Assembly: GCA_002383415.1 (NCBI GenBank)
Contig: DFYU01000072.1
Location: 160 to 7,352, forward strand
Source of the DNA: Geobacter sp. UBA4074
GTDB taxonomy: Bacteria > Desulfobacterota > Desulfuromonadia > Geobacterales > Pseudopelobacteraceae
Direction: 5' to 3'
Length of the DNA: 7,193 nucleotides
Both the position numbers and the translations under genes were made by a program. Positions 5,450 to 7,193 of this stretch are shown piece after piece. Position 1 is the first letter of the stretch; every line of letters begins with the position of its first letter. The notes under the pieces were generated by a model. That model did not search any database and had not been told where the DNA came from. It saw only the letters and a program-made list of their open reading frames with translations.

Positions 5450-6565
5450 TTACTCAGACCGAACCACCAGTCTGGTCAGAAGTTGGACACCCAGCCAGGT
5501 TCCCGGCAACAAACCCAGCACGAACAGGATACTCTGCAGTGCCATGATCGGCAGGCCGCCAGTCAGGTGCCAGATATTGCAGGCCGGCGCCAGCCGGCTG
5601 GCCAGACCCATCACCACGCCGCCGCAGAAGGCCGACAGGTACTGACGGAGCGGCGCCTTGAAATACCACTGCAGCTCACCCAGGCGGAAGGCGGACAGGG
5701 TGCCCCCCGCCACCAGACCAAGCATCAGCGGTAGCTGAATCAGGGCGATGCCGTCCAGCCGGGGGCCGCCGCCGCCGGTCAGCCGGATACCGAACAGCGG
5801 GTGGCTGAAATCAAGCCCCTGGCGCTGGAAAAAACTCAGCGAGGCTACATGCTCAGGTGCCAGCGGCAGCAGCAGGTAGCCGGCCAGCTTGGCGTAGGAG
5901 GTGGTCACGCCCAACGGGATGCCGGCCAGCAGGGTTGACAGAAACGCGATCAGGGCCAGCAGCAGGGCTGCCTTGCCGGGTTGGATGTGCCCTTGGGGGC
6001 CGAACGGAACCTGTAGCAGGCCGCGTCGCCACCAGCGCAACAGCAGGGGAACGGTAACGGTCAGTAGCAGCAGGCTGATCAGCCAAGGTGGCAGCTGCAG
6101 CAGTTGCGGCAGGGTGACCGCGCTGCTGCCAAGGGACATGGACTTTGCTAGTGGCAGCCACCAGCCATCCAGCTCGACATAGGCAAGACTGCCGACGATC
6201 AGTCCCGCTACGGCGGTAGCCGAGAGGGTGCTGCCGCCCCCCATCCGGTAGAGGCTGCCCACTACGCAGCCGCCGGCCAGCACCATGCCGATGCCGAACA
6301 CGACGCCCCCCAGCAGGTTAGCCAGCGACGGTGGCCCGAACAGCGGGAAGGGGTAGAGCAGCAGACCGCTCCCGTGTGCCAGTGCATACAGTGCCACCAG
6401 ACAGGCTATCAGCAGCAGCAACGCGTAGAGCATGGTGCGGCGGCCAAACAGGAACAGGTCACGAAAGATGCCGGTCATGCAGAAATCGGCCCGGTGCATC
6501 ACAAAGCCGGCGGCCATGCCCAACAGCAACTGCCCCAGCAGGATGGTCAACTGGGGACCGTTCAT
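5450..6565 (-). CDS. YeeE/YedE (TsuA-type) thiosulfate/sulfur permease
   Basis: This is an integral membrane protein of 371 residues with about nine or more hydrophobic segments, usual for the family. The N-terminus has the signature GFVMHRADFCMTGIFRD (20-36). Conserved glycine- and cysteine-bearing blocks are GIGMVLAGGCVVGSLYRMGG (91-110, C100) and GLASRLAPACNIWHLTGGLP (320-339, C329); C29 and C314 are also present. In characterised TsuA, cysteines lining the central path are needed for thiosulfate uptake, and C100 and C329 are the likely counterparts. A glycine run (264-267) lies in the middle. The start ATG overlaps the stop of the upstream EAL gene as ATGA with no clear ribosome binding site, so it is probably translated by coupling. 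A TusA-like gene follows 17 bases later. The substrate (thiosulfate or another small sulfur species) is inferred. Confidence 0.9.
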   Translation of the reverse strand: MNGPQLTILLGQLLLGMAAGFVMHRADFCMTGIFRDLFLFGRRTMLYALLLLIACLVALYALAHGSGLLLYPFPLFGPPSLANLLGGVVFGIGMVLAGGCVVGSLYRMGGGSTLSATAVAGLIVGSLAYVELDGWWLPLAKSMSLGSSAVTLPQLLQLPPWLISLLLLTVTVPLLLRWWRRGLLQVPFGPQGHIQPGKAALLLALIAFLSTLLAGIPLGVTTSYAKLAGYLLLPLAPEHVASLSFFQRQGLDFSHPLFGIRLTGGGGPRLDGIALIQLPLMLGLVAGGTLSAFRLGELQWYFKAPLRQYLSAFCGGVVMGLASRLAPACNIWHLTGGLPIMALQSILFVLGLLPGTWLGVQLLTRLVVRSE

Positions 6566-7193
6566 GGGGTTTTTGTGCGGGTCGGGTCAGCCGTAACCGT
6601 GCTGTTGCCCAGGAAGTCGGAGAACTCTTCCGGCGACATCGGCTGGGCAAAGTAGAAGCCTTGCAGTTCGTCGCAGCCGTGTTCCACCAGAAATTCCAGT
6701 TGGTCGACCCGTTCCACCCCTTCCGCCACCACCCGCATATTAAGGTTGTTGCCCAGACTGACGATCGCCTTGGCGATGGTGGCGTCGTCGGGGTTGCAGG
6801 TGATGTCGCGCACGAATTCGCGGGGGATCTTCAGGCGATCGATCGGGAACAGCTTGAGATAGCTCAGTGATGAGTAGCCGGTGCCAAAATCGTCGATGGC
6901 CAGGTGCACCCCCAGGGCCTTCAGTTGGGCAAGGGTCTGCTGTGCCGTTTCCGGCTCCTGCATCAGCATTGATTCGGTCAGCTCCAGTTCCAGAAAGTTG
7001 GCGGCGGTGCCGGTTTCCTGCAGTATCTGGGTCACCGTCTCCAGCAGATTGCCGCGTCGGAACTGGTAGGCGCTGATGTTGACCGCCACCCGCACCGCCG
7101 GCAGACCGGCTGCGCGCCACTGCTGATGCTGACGACAGGCCGACCGCAGCACCCACTCGCCGATCGGGATGATCAGGCCGGTTTCTTCGGCCA
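6562..7193 (-). CDS. EAL-domain cyclic-di-GMP phosphodiesterase (5' part outside window)
   Basis: The last 209 residues are visible, beginning AEETGLIIPIGEW, which lies inside an EAL domain. EAL enzymes open c-di-GMP to pGpA. Later catalytic positions are intact: N in VAVNISAYQF, E in LELELTES, the DD pair in AIDDFGTGYSSLSYLK, K in DRLKIPREFV, E in VVAEGVE, and Q in GCDELQGFYFAQP. The usual LKID reads LKIP, but that aspartate is not a main metal ligand. The EAL motif itself, and any GGDEF, PAS or membrane sensor part, lie beyond the window edge. An active phosphodiesterase is likely but unproven. The C-terminal tail after the domain is short. The stop overlaps the permease start by 4 bases, an unusual partner for an EAL gene. 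Confidence 0.94.
   Translation of the reverse strand, partial: AEETGLIIPIGEWVLRSACRQHQQWRAAGLPAVRVAVNISAYQFRRGNLLETVTQILQETGTAANFLELELTESMLMQEPETAQQTLAQLKALGVHLAIDDFGTGYSSLSYLKLFPIDRLKIPREFVRDITCNPDDATIAKAIVSLGNNLNMRVVAEGVERVDQLEFLVEHGCDELQGFYFAQPMSPEEFSDFLGNSTVTADPTRTKTP

Overview
The window reads as a piece of a GC-rich bacterial chromosome, most likely from the Geobacter/Trichlorobacter group (Desulfuromonadota). This is inferred from the gene neighbourhood (PilZ protein, BioD/DRTGG protein, FlbD-MotA-MotB, YeeE/TusA pair) and from protein style; no rRNA or other taxonomic marker is present. No plasmid or phage genes, CRISPR arrays or tRNAs were seen.

Region 1 (1-1469, minus strand) is a thiamine thiazole operon. 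A TTGACA-type promoter is followed by a complete TPP riboswitch aptamer and then an intrinsic terminator. After these come thiS (sulfur carrier), thiG (thiazole synthase) and a ThiE/TenI-family gene cut by the window edge. The leader can fold into two mutually exclusive hairpins, which suggests control by transcription termination. The last gene is usually called thiE, but it lacks both expected Mg-ligand aspartates and looks more like the thiazole tautomerase TenI, which acts directly after ThiG.

Region 2 (about 1482-3051, plus strand) holds a small PilZ-domain (c-di-GMP receptor) gene. A stand-alone BioD-like P-loop/DRTGG protein follows 36 bases later. The stretch 1254-1584 has no gene; it holds the riboswitch, its terminator and two back-to-back promoter candidates.

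Region 3 (3091-5171, plus strand) is a flagellar stator operon: flbD, motA and motB. A 143-bp imperfect palindrome with 16-base terminal inverted repeats sits between motA and motB, leaving just the motB ribosome binding site outside it.

Region 4 (5193-7193, minus strand, convergent with motB) has an EAL-domain c-di-GMP phosphodiesterase (5' end outside the window). It overlaps by ATGA a YeeE/YedE (TsuA-type) thiosulfate/sulfur permease, which is followed by a TusA-family sulfur carrier. C-di-GMP proteins therefore lie on both sides of the stator genes, and sulfur-carrier chemistry appears twice (ThiS and TusA/TsuA).
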